Source: Pseudomonas silvicola (GTDB lineage: Bacteria > Pseudomonadota > Gammaproteobacteria > Pseudomonadales > Pseudomonadaceae). From it: a stretch of 64,000 nt of DNA. Position 1 is the first letter of the stretch. Every line of letters starts with the position of its first letter. The stretch lies in the NCBI RefSeq assembly GCF_026651855.1, contig NZ_CP093280.1, positions 4,008,001 through 4,072,000 on the forward strand. The letters are read 5' to 3'. The notes beneath the pieces are model-generated. The model saw nothing but the letters and a program-made list of their open reading frames with translations. It ran no database searches and was not told the DNA's origin. Both the position numbers and the translations under genes were made by a program. Shown here piece after piece: positions 44,251 through 54,178 of the stretch.

Positions 44251-45314
44251 CAGGCAGTCCTCGCCGAAAAGTCGATGCGCGGGTCGACCAGGGTGTAGCA
44301 CAGGTCGCCCACCAGCTTGATCAACAGGCCGAACAGGGTGAACAGAAACAGGGTGCCGAACACCACGGGGTAGTCCCGCGACACCGCCGCGTCGTAACTC
44401 ATGCGGCCGATGCCATCGAGGTTGAAGATGGTTTCGATCAACAGCGAACCGGCGAAGAACACATCGATGAGCGCCTGGGGAATGCCGGCCAGTACCAGCA
44501 GCATGGCGTTGCGAAACACGTGACCATACAGGGTGCGGTGCTCGGTCAGGCCCTTGGCCTTGGCCGTGGTCACGTACTGGCGGCTGATCTCGTTGAGGAA
44601 GCTGTTCTTGGTCAGGATGGTAAGGGTGGCGAAGCCGCCGATCACCAGGGCACTGACCGGCAGCACCAGGTGCCACAGGTAGTCACCGACCTTGCCCAGG
44701 GGCGAGAGCTGGTCGAAGTTTTCCGACACCAGGCCTTGCACCGGGAACCAGTCCAGGTAACTGCCGCCAGCGAACATCACGATCAGCAGGATAGCGAACA
44801 GAAACGCCGGCATGGCGTAGCCGACGATGATCGCCGTGCTGGTCCATACGTCGAAGCGGGTGCCGTGGTGCACGGCCTTGCGGATGCCCAGGGGGATGGA
44901 GATCAGGTAGGTGATCAAGGTGGCCCACAGGCCCAGCGATAACGTGGTGGGGATCTTCTGGGCGATCAACGTGGTCACCGGCGCACCCCGGAAGAAGCTG
45001 GTGCCGAAGTCCAGGTGGGCGTAGTTGTTCAGCATCAGCAGCAGGCGTTCGTGCATGGGCTTGTCGAAGCCGTAGTGGTGCTTGATCTCCTCGATCAGCG
45101 CCGGGTCCAGCCCGCGGCTGGAACGGCTGCCGCTGCCGCCCGCGCTTTCGCCGCCGCCACCGCCGATACCATGGCTGCCAGCGCCCTGCAGGCGGGCGAT
45201 GGCCTGCTCCACCGGGCCGCCGGGCGCGGCCTGGACGATGACGAAGTTGACCACCAGGATGCACAGCAGGGTGGGGATGATCAGCAATAGCCGACGGCCG
45301 ATATAACGCAGCAT
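44250..45314 (-). CDS. yejB: Peptide ABC transporter permease YejB
   Basis: 354 residues (E. coli 364). N-terminal helix ([28 protein letters not shown]) with the APGGPVE motif of this family. A glycine/serine-rich stretch at about residues 48-66 ([19 protein letters not shown]) lies in the first periplasmic loop and looks like a flexible insertion. The EAA loop is [20 protein letters not shown]. It lies 1 bp after yejA. Confidence 0.92.
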   Translation of the reverse strand: MLRYIGRRLLLIIPTLLCILVVNFVIVQAAPGGPVEQAIARLQGAGSHGIGGGGGESAGGSGSRSSRGLDPALIEEIKHHYGFDKPMHERLLLMLNNYAHLDFGTSFFRGAPVTTLIAQKIPTTLSLGLWATLITYLISIPLGIRKAVHHGTRFDVWTSTAIIVGYAMPAFLFAILLIVMFAGGSYLDWFPVQGLVSENFDQLSPLGKVGDYLWHLVLPVSALVIGGFATLTILTKNSFLNEISRQYVTTAKAKGLTEHRTLYGHVFRNAMLLVLAGIPQALIDVFFAGSLLIETIFNLDGIGRMSYDAAVSRDYPVVFGTLFLFTLFGLLIKLVGDLCYTLVDPRIDFSARTA

Positions 45315-45315
45315 C

Positions 45316-47178
45316 TCAGTGCTCCTCCTTGTTCGCCAGGGCGCTCATTTGCAGGTTGGTCAGGGGCTTGGGGCTGACCTGCCACCAGGTGTCCAGGCCC
45401 ACGTCGTAAGTGGGCGCCACCTTGGGCATGCCGAAGCGGTTGAGGTACACGGTGGGGGTGCCGGGGGCGTAGTAGTTCTGGATCGAGTAGTAACCCCACT
45501 GCAGCACCCGGTCCAGGGCCCGGGCGTAATGGACCATGGCGTCGCGGCTGTCGGCCATGACCAGGCCGTCGATCAGGCTGTCCACGGCCGGGTCGCGCAG
45601 CACCATGAAGTTGGAGCTGCCCGGTTGCGTGGCACTGGCGCTGGCGTACAGGTTGTACAGCTCACGGCCAGGGGAAATGATCGGGTCGCCGCTGCGCGGG
45701 AATTGCACCACGATGAAGTCGTAGTCGCGGGCGTTCATCAGGTTGTTGTACTGACCGGCGTCGATGCGCCGCAATTCCATGTCGATACCGATCTGCGCCA
45801 GGCTGCGTTTCATGGGCAGCAGCAGGCGGTCGAAGCCCCCCTGGCCGTCCAGGAACGTGAACTTCAGTTGCTCGCCCTGGGCATTCACCAGTTTGTTGTG
45901 CAGCGGGTGCCAGCCGGCCTCGGCCAGCAGCTTGAGGGCTTGCAGCTGCTGGTCGCGGAGGTTGCCGCTGCCATCGGTTCTGGGCGAGTGGTAGACCTGG
46001 GTGAACACCTCATCGGGGATCTTGCCGCGCAGGGGCTCCAGGATGGCCAGTTCCTGGGCGTCCGGCAATTGCGTGGCGGCCATTTCGCTCTTGGGGAAAT
46101 AGCTGTCCTGGCGGGTGTAGAAGCTGCGCATGATCTGCCGGTTGGCCCAGTCGAAATCCCACAGCAGCGACAGCGCCTGGCGCACGCGACGGTCTTGGAA
46201 GATCGGCCGTTTCAGGTTGAACACGAAGCCCTGGGCGCCCACGGGCAGGTTGGGGGCCAGGATGCGCTGCTGCAGGCGCCCGTCGTCGAGCACCGGGCTC
46301 TGGTAGCCCACGGCATAACCGCTGGCGGAGAACTCGCGGTTGTAATCGAACGCCTGGGCCTGCAGCAGTTGCCGGGCCACTTCGGTGTCGCCATAGAAGT
46401 TCACGGTCAGTGTGTCGAAGTTGTACAGGCCGCGGCTCACGGGCAGGTCCTTGGCCCACCAGTCCGGGTTGCGGGTAAAGGTGATGCTGCGCCCGGGGTC
46501 CACGCGGGTGACCCGGTACGGGCCGCTGCCCAAAGGCGGCTCGAAGCCGCCGCCGCTGGCGAAGTCGTGGTCTTTCCAGTAGTGCTCGGGCATCACCCGC
46601 ATCGAGGCCAGGTCCAGCGGCAAGGTGCGGTTGAGGTTGTTCTTGAAGGTAAAGCGCACTTGTCGCGGGCCTTCGACCACCACGTCGTCGACGTCGCCGT
46701 ACAGCAGCCTGAAGCTCAGGCTGGCCTTGGTCATCAGCAGGTGGTAGGTGAAGGCCACGTCCTGGGCGGTGATGGGCGTACCGTCCTGAAAACGCGCCTT
46801 GGGGTTGAGATAGAAGCGCACCCACAGGCCATCGGGGGCGCGTTCGATCTTCTCGGCGATCAGGCCGTAGACCGTGTAGGGCTCGTCCAGCGAGCGGTAG
46901 GCCAGGGGCGAGTACAGCCAGGTATCGGCCTGGACCACGCCGGTGCCCTGGTCCACGTAGGGGAGGATGTAGTTGAACTGACCGATCTCCATGGAGGAGC
47001 GGCTCAGCGACCCGCCCTTGGGCGCGGCGGGGTTCACGTAGTCGAAGTGCTGGAAGTTCGCCGGGTACTTGGGCGCTTCGCCGTACACGGTCATGGCCGT
47101 GACCGGTTCGGCCTGGGCCGCCAGGCTGAGCAGGCTGGCCGCGCAGGCGCACAGCAGGGTCTTGATGGGGTGGGGCAT
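45316..47178 (-). CDS. yejA: Oligopeptide-binding periplasmic protein YejA
   Basis: 620 residues from ATG 47178, with GAGGAT upstream. The signal peptide ends near residue 24 (SLAAQAEP). It is a family 5 binding protein with the YejA-specific start [19 protein letters not shown] and [13 protein letters not shown] and YFPKSEM motifs. It captures oligopeptides or peptide conjugates for YejBEF. An intrinsic terminator lies 41 bp upstream, after the receptor gene, so yejA probably has its own promoter or relies on read-through. Confidence 0.92.
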   Translation of the reverse strand: MPHPIKTLLCACAASLLSLAAQAEPVTAMTVYGEAPKYPANFQHFDYVNPAAPKGGSLSRSSMEIGQFNYILPYVDQGTGVVQADTWLYSPLAYRSLDEPYTVYGLIAEKIERAPDGLWVRFYLNPKARFQDGTPITAQDVAFTYHLLMTKASLSFRLLYGDVDDVVVEGPRQVRFTFKNNLNRTLPLDLASMRVMPEHYWKDHDFASGGGFEPPLGSGPYRVTRVDPGRSITFTRNPDWWAKDLPVSRGLYNFDTLTVNFYGDTEVARQLLQAQAFDYNREFSASGYAVGYQSPVLDDGRLQQRILAPNLPVGAQGFVFNLKRPIFQDRRVRQALSLLWDFDWANRQIMRSFYTRQDSYFPKSEMAATQLPDAQELAILEPLRGKIPDEVFTQVYHSPRTDGSGNLRDQQLQALKLLAEAGWHPLHNKLVNAQGEQLKFTFLDGQGGFDRLLLPMKRSLAQIGIDMELRRIDAGQYNNLMNARDYDFIVVQFPRSGDPIISPGRELYNLYASASATQPGSSNFMVLRDPAVDSLIDGLVMADSRDAMVHYARALDRVLQWGYYSIQNYYAPGTPTVYLNRFGMPKVAPTYDVGLDTWWQVSPKPLTNLQMSALANKEEH

Positions 47179-47218
47179 GGTTGCTAATCCTCGAACCGCG
47201 GTAACACTCAAGGCCTGG

Positions 47219-47247
47219 AAAAAGCCCCGGCGTTGAAAGCGCCGGGG
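47219..47247 (-). terminator. Intrinsic terminator after the TonB-dependent receptor gene
   Basis: On the minus strand an 8-bp perfect stem (CCCCGGCG/CGCCGGGG, arms 47240-47247 and 47225-47232) with a 7-base loop is followed by CTTTTT (47224-47219). This is a classic Rho-independent terminator in the 124-bp gap before yejA. Confidence 0.75.
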
Positions 47248-47302
47248 GTGCGATATCGCAGGCGGGTCGGTGGGGGCCGGAGCGCAGCCCCGTCGACCTC
47301 GA

Positions 47303-49993
47303 TCAGAAGTGGTAAGTCATGCGCGCGAACAGGGTTCGGCCCAACGGGTCGGTGTAGCGCGGGTCGTAGCCGCTCTGGAAGGTGTAGGCCTGGTTGGAGA
47401 ACGGTGGGTCGCGGTCGAACACGTTCTTCACGCCCACGTCCAGGTCCAGCACCTTGTCGAAGGTGTAGCCGGCCGACAGGTCCCACAGCGAATACGAGCT
47501 GACGCGGCTGTGGGTGGTGGGGTCGTAGTCGTTGTAGCCGGTGGTGAAGCGGTTGGTCACCGAAGCACGGTAGGCATCGTAGTTCCAGCTGCCGGTGATG
47601 TTGTGTTTCCAGCGCTGTGCCACCTGGTCGCCCTGGAAGTCGCCGACGCGGTCGGTATAGGCACCGCCGATGATCTGCTGGTAATCGTAGCGGGTGACGT
47701 ACGTGCCCTGCAGGTCCAGGCCGAACTGGCCGAAGGTTGTCTGCGGGAAGCGGTAGTCGAGGCTGACGTCGATGCCACTGGTTTTCACGTTACCCAGGTT
47801 GGCCAGGCCCGTCACGATGTGATCGATGGAGCCGTCAGCGGCGCGCACGATACGGTCGCTGTACAGCTCAGGGTTGGCGAACACCTCGGACTCGGGAAAC
47901 TCCTCGATCTGCCCGGCGATCTTGATCCACCAGAAATCCAGGCCCATGGAGAGGTTGCGCACGGGCTGGTAGACGAAGCCCAGGGTGACGTTGCGTGCCG
48001 TCTCGGGCTTGAGGTCCTGGTTGCCGCCGGTGCTGTTGAGGAATTGCTGGTTGCAGTCGCGGCCACCGTTGCCGCCTGGGCGCACGACGCCGCCGGCGCA
48101 CAGGGTGGGGTCGTTGTAGTTGCCTTGGGTGAACGTGGTGTAGGTGGGGTTGTTCAGTTCATACAGCGAGGGGGCCCGGAAGCCTTCGCTGTAGGCACCG
48201 CGCATCACCAATTCCTTGAAGGGTTGAAAGCGGAAGGTGTACTTGGGGTTGGTGGTGCTGCCAAAGTCGCTGTACTTGTCGTGGCGAACCGCGGCGCCCA
48301 GTTCCAGGCTGTCGATCACCGGTACGTTGATCTCGGCATACTCGGCGCTGATGCTGCGGTCGCCCGAGACCGAGCTGTTGGGGTCGACGCCCAGGCTCGA
48401 CAGGTCGCCGGCCCAATCGGCCACCGACTCGTGGTATTTCTCCTTGCGGTACTCGCCGCCCAAGGCCAGACCCACCGGGCCGGCACCGAACCAGTCACCG
48501 ATCTCGCGGGTGACCTTGCCGTCCAGCGACGCCACACGGCCCGTGGATACCGCATAGGCGCCATGGTAGGTGTTGGCGTCGATGTAGGCCTGCCCGGCGG
48601 CGCTTTGCGCACCGAAGGGGTTGAGCAGGCCGCTGTCCAGCCCGCTGGTCAGCGCCGAATCACTGGCATAGCCCCCGGTGACACTGTTGTACACCTGGTT
48701 CTGGTTGTAGCCGGCGCCGACGTTGTAGTCCCAGCCGCCGACGGTGCCATCGAAGCTCAGCACCAGGCGCTGGCTGGTGTTCTGGTCCTTGGATTCACGG
48801 TCGCCGGCAGCCGTTTCACGCCAGTTCACGTCCACCGGTTGGGTGGGGTCCAGGGCGAAACCGGTAGGCAGGGGGGTAATGCCGTTGCCAGGGTAGTAAG
48901 GCGAGGAGGGTGCCAGGCTGAGGCCCGTCAGGGGGGCCGGGGCGACGGTGGTGCTGTTGTTGTTGCGCGACCAGAAATATTCCAGGTTGACGTTGTGGTC
49001 GTCCGCCAGCTTGCCGGTCGCCTTGCCGAAGAACGACGTGGATTCGGTCTGGGGCAGCAGGTCGATCGAGTTGCGCGTGCTGTAGCGGCACACGCCGTTG
49101 CTGGCGATCAGGTTGGCGCCGCTGCACGCGGTGCCCAGTGGGTTGGCGGCGTTGCCGTTCTGGCTGTAGTTGCCGGGGAAGGCGGTGCCGGAGGTGTTGT
49201 CCAGGCCGCGGCCGGGCACGTAGTCCCGGTCGAAACTGCGGTCGTTGGCATCCAGGTTTTGCTGGGTGCGGTAGTTGAACACGCCCATGACGTTGAAACG
49301 GTCCTTGTCCAGGTCACCGTAGCCCCAGCTGCCACTCATGTCCTTGCTGCCGCCACCACCGCTGTTGGTGGGGTTTTCGCCGCCGAGGGTGAGGGTGCCA
49401 TCGGTCAGCGATTTCTTGGTGATGAAGTTGATCACGCCGCCGATGGCATCGGTGCCATAGAGGGCCGAGGCGCCGTCACGCAACACTTCGACGCGGTCGA
49501 TGGCGGCGAAGGGGATCATGTTCAGGTCGACCGCGCCGCCCTGGGAGTCGGTCCCTGACATGGCGTTGTTGGCCAGGCGCCGGCCGTTGAGCAATACCAA
49601 CGTCTTGTTGGCGCCGATGCCGCGCATGTCGGCGAAGCTGGCGCCGCCGGTGGCTGCGCCCACGGAGCCGGCCGAGTTGCCGATCGAGTTGTTGCCGGTG
49701 ATGCGCTGCATCAGCTCGGCGGTGGTGGTCACACCCTGTTTCTCGAGCTCCGCGGCACGCAGAATGGTCACTGGCACGGCTGTTTCGGCGTCGACCCGGC
49801 GAATGGCCGAGCCAGTCACTTCAACCTTTTGCAGTTGCGTGGTGGCGGGTGCCACGACCGCGGCGGTGCTGCTGTCGTCGGCAGCCTGCACGGTGCCCAT
49901 CCCCATGGCCATCACGTACAAGGGCACCAGACGATGCCGTTGCAGGGTGGCCGCCAGTGGTTTGAGGGTAAAACGTGGAAAACTCATCAGCAT
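47303..49993 (-). CDS. TonB-dependent outer membrane receptor
   Basis: 896 residues from ATG 49993 (a second ATG two codons in is also possible). A long signal region ends at TVQAADD. The plug domain starts LQKVEVTGSAIRRVDAETAVPVTILRAAELEKQG and includes DMRGIGANKTLVLLNGRRLA and VEVLRDGASALYGTDAIGGVINFIT. The barrel follows and ends GRTLFARMTYHF with the C-terminal Phe. The plug style (VxVTGSxIRR) is that of peptide, carbohydrate or cobalamin-type receptors rather than pyoverdine receptors, and there is no signalling N-terminal domain. It lies between exbD and yejA, so peptide-like cargo is plausible. Confidence 0.9.
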   Translation of the reverse strand: MLMSFPRFTLKPLAATLQRHRLVPLYVMAMGMGTVQAADDSSTAAVVAPATTQLQKVEVTGSAIRRVDAETAVPVTILRAAELEKQGVTTTAELMQRITGNNSIGNSAGSVGAATGGASFADMRGIGANKTLVLLNGRRLANNAMSGTDSQGGAVDLNMIPFAAIDRVEVLRDGASALYGTDAIGGVINFITKKSLTDGTLTLGGENPTNSGGGGSKDMSGSWGYGDLDKDRFNVMGVFNYRTQQNLDANDRSFDRDYVPGRGLDNTSGTAFPGNYSQNGNAANPLGTACSGANLIASNGVCRYSTRNSIDLLPQTESTSFFGKATGKLADDHNVNLEYFWSRNNNSTTVAPAPLTGLSLAPSSPYYPGNGITPLPTGFALDPTQPVDVNWRETAAGDRESKDQNTSQRLVLSFDGTVGGWDYNVGAGYNQNQVYNSVTGGYASDSALTSGLDSGLLNPFGAQSAAGQAYIDANTYHGAYAVSTGRVASLDGKVTREIGDWFGAGPVGLALGGEYRKEKYHESVADWAGDLSSLGVDPNSSVSGDRSISAEYAEINVPVIDSLELGAAVRHDKYSDFGSTTNPKYTFRFQPFKELVMRGAYSEGFRAPSLYELNNPTYTTFTQGNYNDPTLCAGGVVRPGGNGGRDCNQQFLNSTGGNQDLKPETARNVTLGFVYQPVRNLSMGLDFWWIKIAGQIEEFPESEVFANPELYSDRIVRAADGSIDHIVTGLANLGNVKTSGIDVSLDYRFPQTTFGQFGLDLQGTYVTRYDYQQIIGGAYTDRVGDFQGDQVAQRWKHNITGSWNYDAYRASVTNRFTTGYNDYDPTTHSRVSSYSLWDLSAGYTFDKVLDLDVGVKNVFDRDPPFSNQAYTFQSGYDPRYTDPLGRTLFARMTYHF

Positions 49994-50102
49994 GGTAATT
50001 TCCGACTTTTTCAGACGTTTGTGAAATGGCCTTGTGAGCCCTCTGGTTTCCGGATGGGTTGTGCCGGCCCCGGATAAACTCCTTTGCTTCAAGCAAGCCG
50101 CT

Positions 50103-50136
50103 CCCCTGCAGTGCCCAAGGGGGCACCGCACAGGGG
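50103..50136 (-). terminator. Hairpin in the exbD-receptor gap
   Basis: GTGCCC-AAGG-GGGCAC (50111-50126) is a perfect stem, extended by outer CCCCTG/CAGGGG arms (50103-50136). There is no T-run. It may reduce read-through from tonB-exbBD into the receptor gene. Confidence 0.35.
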
Positions 50137-50195
50137 TGGAACGGCTGGTACTGGCGCGTGGCCGGGCTGCTACCGCCCCCGCCCGGCCCCGCGTC

Positions 50196-50597
50196 TCACC
50201 GCGAGGTCATCACCGAAATCCTGGTGATGCCCGAACGTTCGATCGAGGCCATGGCCTTGGCCACCTGGCCGTAGTTCACACTGGTGTCCGCTTGCAGCTG
50301 GACACGCACCTCGGGGTCCTTGGCCTTGACGTCCGAGAGGCTTTTTTCCAGCAGCTCGGGGGCGACTTCGCTCTTGGCCAGGAAGAATTTGCCGTCCTGG
50401 TCGACGCTGACCACGACCGGGTCTTTCTTCTCGGCGGGGGCCACGGCGTCGGTCTTCGGCAGGTTGACCTTGATGGCGTTGGTCATCAGGGGCGCGGTGA
50501 CGATGAACACCACCAACAGCACCAGCATCACGTCCACCAGCGGCGTGACGTTCATTTCGCTGAGCACTTCATCGCTGTCCTGGGTAGAGAAGGCCAT
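50196..50597 (-). CDS. exbD: TonB-system energy transducer ExbD
   Basis: 133 residues. One N-terminal membrane helix (about 20-41) carries the proton-path Asp (Asp22 in MNVTPLVDVMLVLLVVFIV), followed by a periplasmic domain ending in MASIERSGITRISVMTSR. It works with ExbB to power TonB using the proton gradient. It starts on the last base of exbB. Confidence 0.93.
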   Translation of the reverse strand: MAFSTQDSDEVLSEMNVTPLVDVMLVLLVVFIVTAPLMTNAIKVNLPKTDAVAPAEKKDPVVVSVDQDGKFFLAKSEVAPELLEKSLSDVKAKDPEVRVQLQADTSVNYGQVAKAMASIERSGITRISVMTSR

Positions 50598-51304
50598 CAG
50601 CTTGCCTCCCGCACGCCGGTGGCATGCTTGTGGGCGATGGGTTGGCGGCTGACCGCGAAGGCGCTGCGCTGGGCGAGGCTGTCGAAGTCATGGGCGAAGT
50701 CGTCCATGTCGGCCATGGCCAGCTTCAGGCGGCGCAGGAAGAAGTTGTAGATCAGCACCGCTGGCACGGCGACGGCGATACCCACGCCGGTGGCGATCAA
50801 CGCGTGGCCGATGGGCCCGGCCACGGTTTCAAGGCTCGCCGAGCCGCTGGCGCCGATGCTCTGCAGGGCTTCCATGATGCCCCACACGGTGCCGAACAGG
50901 CCGATGAAAGGCGCGGTGCTGCCGATACTGGCCAGAATCGCCTGGCCAGCCTCCAGGGCGCGGCGCTCCTTCTGGATCTGTTGGCGCAGGTTGCGCTCCA
51001 GGCGGTCCTGGCGGTTGATGGTATGGGCCAGTTGCTGGGCGTTGCGCGGGTTCTCTTCGCTGGCCATGGCCTCGAAACCGCTGTTGGCGATGCGCGCCAA
51101 TGCGCCGGGGTACTGACTGGAGTGCTCGGCAGCAGTGAGCAGGTCGGGGGCGGCCCAGAAGGCCTTGGTGAATTGCCGGTTCTGGGTTTTCAGGCGCAGG
51201 TACTGGGCTGATTTGATCAGCAACAGGCCCCAGCTGAGGACGGAGAACAGCACCAGGGCCCAGAGCACGCCCGGGACAATCATTGCGGACATTGAAGCGT
51301 TCAT
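50597..51304 (-). CDS. exbB: TonB-system proton channel ExbB
   Basis: 235 residues with three membrane helices (about 8-28, 130-155, 170-195). The MotA/TolQ/ExbB signature ASIGSTAPFIGLFGTVWGIM and the last-helix VAGPIGHALIATGVGIAVAVPAVLIYN are intact. It forms the stator pore for ExbD and TonB. It lies 39 bp after tonB. Confidence 0.93.
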   Translation of the reverse strand: MNASMSAMIVPGVLWALVLFSVLSWGLLLIKSAQYLRLKTQNRQFTKAFWAAPDLLTAAEHSSQYPGALARIANSGFEAMASEENPRNAQQLAHTINRQDRLERNLRQQIQKERRALEAGQAILASIGSTAPFIGLFGTVWGIMEALQSIGASGSASLETVAGPIGHALIATGVGIAVAVPAVLIYNFFLRRLKLAMADMDDFAHDFDSLAQRSAFAVSRQPIAHKHATGVREAS

Positions 51305-51343
51305 GGCGATACCTCTTGAATCAGTCGAATGGGTCGTGTTCGT

Positions 51344-52156
51344 TTATTGCGGCAACTTGAAGTCGATGGTCTGGGTCGCGAAGCCTTCGATGGGCGTGTC
51401 GCCGCGCTTGGCCGGAATGAATTTCCAGTTGCGCACTGCCTCCACCGCTGCGTCGTCGAGCTGTTGCTTGCCGCTGGAGCGGGTCACCTCGACACTGCCG
51501 GCACGCCCGTTGGGCAGCACCTTGATGCGCAGCACCACCGTGCCCTCCCAGTTGCGGCGCAGGGCCAGCGACGGGTACTCCGGCGGCGGGTTGCCCAGGC
51601 TGGCCAGGCCCGACACGGCCGCTGACTCCTTCACCGGGCCCGGCGCGGCGGCTGGGGCCGCGGGCGCAGGGCTGGGGTTGGGCGGCGCGCTTTGTGCCGG
51701 CGTGGGGGCGGGCGCGGGCGGCGTCGGTGGCGCGGGCTTCTTCAGCGGCTGCGGTTTGGGCACCGGCTTGGGCTTCTCGACTTTCTTCACCACCGGTTTG
51801 GGCGGCGGCTTCACCGCGTCCGGATCTTCCTCGGGCGCGGGGGGCGGCGGGGGAGGGGGGGGCGGTGGAGGTTCCGGTGGCGGTGGTTCGGGACTGGGCG
51901 GCGTGGGGCTGGTGAGCTCCACGGTCATTTCCGGCACTTGCGGCGCAACGTCCGGCACCGTTGCCTTGGCCTGTTGCATCAACCACCAGGCGCCGCCGTG
52001 CAATACGAACGAAACAGCAACCAGTAACAATACGTGCTGTTTCTTTAATCCGCCGGGACGTGAAGTATTCGTTGTAAAGGGAATACTCGGCCACGTGGAA
52101 ACCACAGCGCCAGTTAATGGCGGTTGAGGTGGTTTCTTTTTTACCGCGTCATTCAT
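51344..52156 (-). CDS. tonB: TonB protein (proline-rich, locus-dedicated)
   Basis: 270 residues from ATG 52156, with GGGAGCC upstream. A cytoplasmic N-terminus of about 40 residues precedes the membrane anchor (41-60, VLLLVAVSFVLHGGAWWLM), longer than in E. coli TonB. Then follow a proline run (83-107), Lys-Pro repeats (VEKPKPVPKPQPLKKP) and the C-terminal TonB domain (YPSLALRRNWEGTVVLRIKV...AVRNWKFIPAKRG). It spans the periplasm to energise the receptor encoded downstream. The tonB-exbB-exbD-receptor order suggests a private energising system for this receptor. Confidence 0.92.
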   Translation of the reverse strand: MNDAVKKKPPQPPLTGAVVSTWPSIPFTTNTSRPGGLKKQHVLLLVAVSFVLHGGAWWLMQQAKATVPDVAPQVPEMTVELTSPTPPSPEPPPPEPPPPPPPPPPPAPEEDPDAVKPPPKPVVKKVEKPKPVPKPQPLKKPAPPTPPAPAPTPAQSAPPNPSPAPAAPAAAPGPVKESAAVSGLASLGNPPPEYPSLALRRNWEGTVVLRIKVLPNGRAGSVEVTRSSGKQQLDDAAVEAVRNWKFIPAKRGDTPIEGFATQTIDFKLPQ

Positions 52157-52288
52157 TAAGGCTCCCTCGGACAAATAGAAGGGCAACGGGCGTCCGTTCA
52201 AACATGTGATGAATGTTCGAAGTGCGGGTGGGGCGTGGGTTTGATTCTGGAAGTCTGCAGGGTGAGTGTCAGAATCCAGTCTTTTCAA

Positions 52289-52318
52289 TTAATGGGGTAT
52301 TCGATTGTACGGTTTCAT
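52289..52318 (-). CDS. Possible 9-residue leader peptide upstream of tonB
   Basis: ATG at 52318, with AAAGGAAGG five bases upstream, encodes MKPYNRIPH and stops at TAA, 132 bp before the tonB ATG. The ribosome site is one of the best in the region. With a dyad just upstream, this could be a leader peptide or a regulatory open frame. It may equally be chance. Confidence 0.25.
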   Translation of the reverse strand: MKPYNRIPH

Positions 52319-52339
52319 GGCGCCTTCCTTTGTTGTTGA

Positions 52340-52357
52340 TTGTACGGATAGGTACAA
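52340..52357. promoter_or_regulatory. TTGTAC-N6-GTACAA dyad upstream of tonB
   Basis: A perfect 6-6-6 palindrome 184 bp before the tonB ATG, overlapping one of two GATTGTACGG direct repeats. It has the size of a dimeric repressor operator. The cognate regulator is unknown. Confidence 0.4.
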
Positions 52358-52743
52358 CGCTGTCTCGCACGTGTTACAGAGCAACCGCTATGCCAGGAAT
52401 GCTGTTCTAGAGGGGTTTATTGGCATTTGATCCAGTCATGTCGCAATTCTGTAAGTTCTGCGTTGCGATGGCGTGCACGGGTCCCTGACCGGCAATTCCG
52501 TTGCCATCATCGGGTGAAACTCGGGCTGCACGAGGCCGCGGCCGGTATGTTTTAAAACAATTGGCCGTGGTCGGTAGCGATGTTTTCAGGGCTGCACCAA
52601 TCCGGGAAGTTTGGATTTATTTGGTGCGTGGGCGTGGTTGGTTTATGCCAATGAACACCTGCTTTGTTTGTGGGTAGGAAAAATAAAAAAGGGGGGGCTG
52701 GAAATAAAAGTTATGGGTTCAGGTGTGAGGGCTTTGTTTCCTG

Positions 52744-52828
52744 GCGTTCTCAAGATCGAGCGCCGCCCGCGCGGCGCTCGATCTTGAGAACGCTGAAAAA
52801 GCCAAGCCCTGCACGTGGAGGCGCTACC
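52744..52828 (+). repeat. Partial array-type unit with a 23-bp perfect hairpin
   Basis: Bases 52744-52793 form two perfect 23-bp arms with a 4-base loop, centred on the same GCGCCGC/GCGGCGC palindrome as the large array. The following GAAAAAGCCAAGCCCTGCAC matches the tail of array units. It lacks the REP head. It ends at the tldE stop codon and may also terminate that gene. Confidence 0.7.
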
Positions 52829-54178
52829 TCACAAGGTCAACGTAAACCCTTCCACCAGCGCCCCCGGCAGCAACAACGTCTGCGCATCCCGTTGCCCATA
52901 GGTACTGGTACTGATCCGCAGACTGCGCTCGCGGGTCAGCCCGAGCAGGTTGTCGCCGAACATCGCATACAGGCTTTCATCGAAGCGCATGGTCGCCAGC
53001 GGCGCGACGATCTTGCCGTCTTCCACCCAGAAACTGGCGAAGCGGGTCATGCCGGTCATGCGTGCCAGGCCCTGGTCCGAGTAGTTCAGGTACCACAGGT
53101 TGCCGATGTACAAACCGGTACCGAGGGCCTGCAATACCTCATCGCTGGGCAACACGCCCGCAGCCATTTCGATGGAGGAGGGTTTTTCGTACCCGTCGGC
53201 ACCGTTGGCCGCCAGGCCATATTCCTGGGCCGAGCGCGAGCTGACCATCTGGCCGACCAGTTGGCCCCCCTCGATCAGGGGCTGATCCTGGCGCAGGCTG
53301 CCTTCGCTGTTGAACAACGGCTCGAGGCCGGTGGAGGCCATTTCGCTGATCGACACCAGCGGCGACAGGCGCGCGCTGCCCAGTTGCAATGCCTGCAAAG
53401 GGCTGTTGCGGGTAGCCAGCGCGCGGGCGGAGAAGCCATCCCACTGCAGCATGCTGATGATTTCTTCCACGGCCGCCGGCGCCAGGTAAGTGCGGTACGT
53501 GCCGGGGGCCAGGGTCTTGCGCGGCTTGCCCAGGTGGGTGAGTTGCTCACGACCACGGGCGAACTCGGCAGCCAGCGCGTCAGCGTCCCATTCACTGGCG
53601 GCGTAGGTGATCTTCACCGCTTCGCCGTTGGCGTGGAAGAGGCTGAAATCCAGGCTGGCGCTGATCGCCACGTGCCAGCCGCGGCCGCCCCAGGAACTGG
53701 CGAAGCCGCGGTACATCGGCCCACCGGCATAGATGCCGACCATGTCCAGGCCTGCGCTGAGGGTGGCCACCTGTTCAATCAGCTCGTCGGCGCCGGGCAG
53801 GCTGCCGTCGGGCAGGCGGTCGCTGGCGAACACCTGGTTGTCCAGTTGCAGGTAGGGGTCAGCGGGCAGTACATCGAGCAGGGCACGCAACTGCACCAGC
53901 GTCTCGGCCAGGCGGGCGCGGTCGGTCGCTGCGTCGCCGGTGAGGTTGAGGGTTTCGCTGGCGTGGCGTTCTTCGCGGATCAGGCGCACGGTGGCGTCGA
54001 TCTGCCGAACCTGGCTGGCCTGGCGTACCTGGCCGTGGTTGAAGCGGATGAACTGCGAGTCTTCGGCGCTGTACCACAGGGAGAAATGCTCGCCGGTGGC
54101 CAGTTGGGTGTGCAGCCATTGCTCCAGGGTGTCGAAGGAACGGCGGTAGTGGGTGTGGCTCATTACGCAGGCATTCAT
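52829..54178 (-). CDS. TldE/PmbA-like metallopeptidase partner
   Basis: 449 residues from ATG 54178, which overlaps the upstream stop (TGATGA). It shows the TldE/PmbA fold: LWYSAEDSQFIRFNHGQVRQASQVRQ at the start and GLYIGNLWYLNYSDQGLARMTGMTRFASFWVEDGK at the end. It lacks the HExxxH zinc site, as expected for the TldE half. TldD/TldE heterodimers unfold and cut peptides threaded into their cavity, including microcin B17 precursor and CcdA. A longer frame to 54412 lies within the tldD-like gene and is not used. Confidence 0.85.
   Translation of the reverse strand: MNACVMSHTHYRRSFDTLEQWLHTQLATGEHFSLWYSAEDSQFIRFNHGQVRQASQVRQIDATVRLIREERHASETLNLTGDAATDRARLAETLVQLRALLDVLPADPYLQLDNQVFASDRLPDGSLPGADELIEQVATLSAGLDMVGIYAGGPMYRGFASSWGGRGWHVAISASLDFSLFHANGEAVKITYAASEWDADALAAEFARGREQLTHLGKPRKTLAPGTYRTYLAPAAVEEIISMLQWDGFSARALATRNSPLQALQLGSARLSPLVSISEMASTGLEPLFNSEGSLRQDQPLIEGGQLVGQMVSSRSAQEYGLAANGADGYEKPSSIEMAAGVLPSDEVLQALGTGLYIGNLWYLNYSDQGLARMTGMTRFASFWVEDGKIVAPLATMRFDESLYAMFGDNLLGLTRERSLRISTSTYGQRDAQTLLLPGALVEGFTLTL

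Larger units (their letters stand above)
52157..52743. other. AT-richer intergenic region upstream of tonB
   Basis: About 590 bp between the tldE-side repeat and tonB, visibly lower in GC than the flanks. It holds the 9-codon frame and the TTGTAC dyad listed separately, plus GATTGTACGG twice (52303 and 52338, 35 bp apart). No Fur box or full-length gene was seen. Confidence 0.5.

Noticed and set aside
47270-49558. Plus-strand open frame of 762 codons
   Set aside because: Antisense to the TonB-dependent receptor; valine/alanine-rich shadow without domains.
52645-52677. Ten-residue plus-strand frame with a CxxC (MPMNTCFVCG)
   Set aside because: Weak ribosome site and no context; likely chance.
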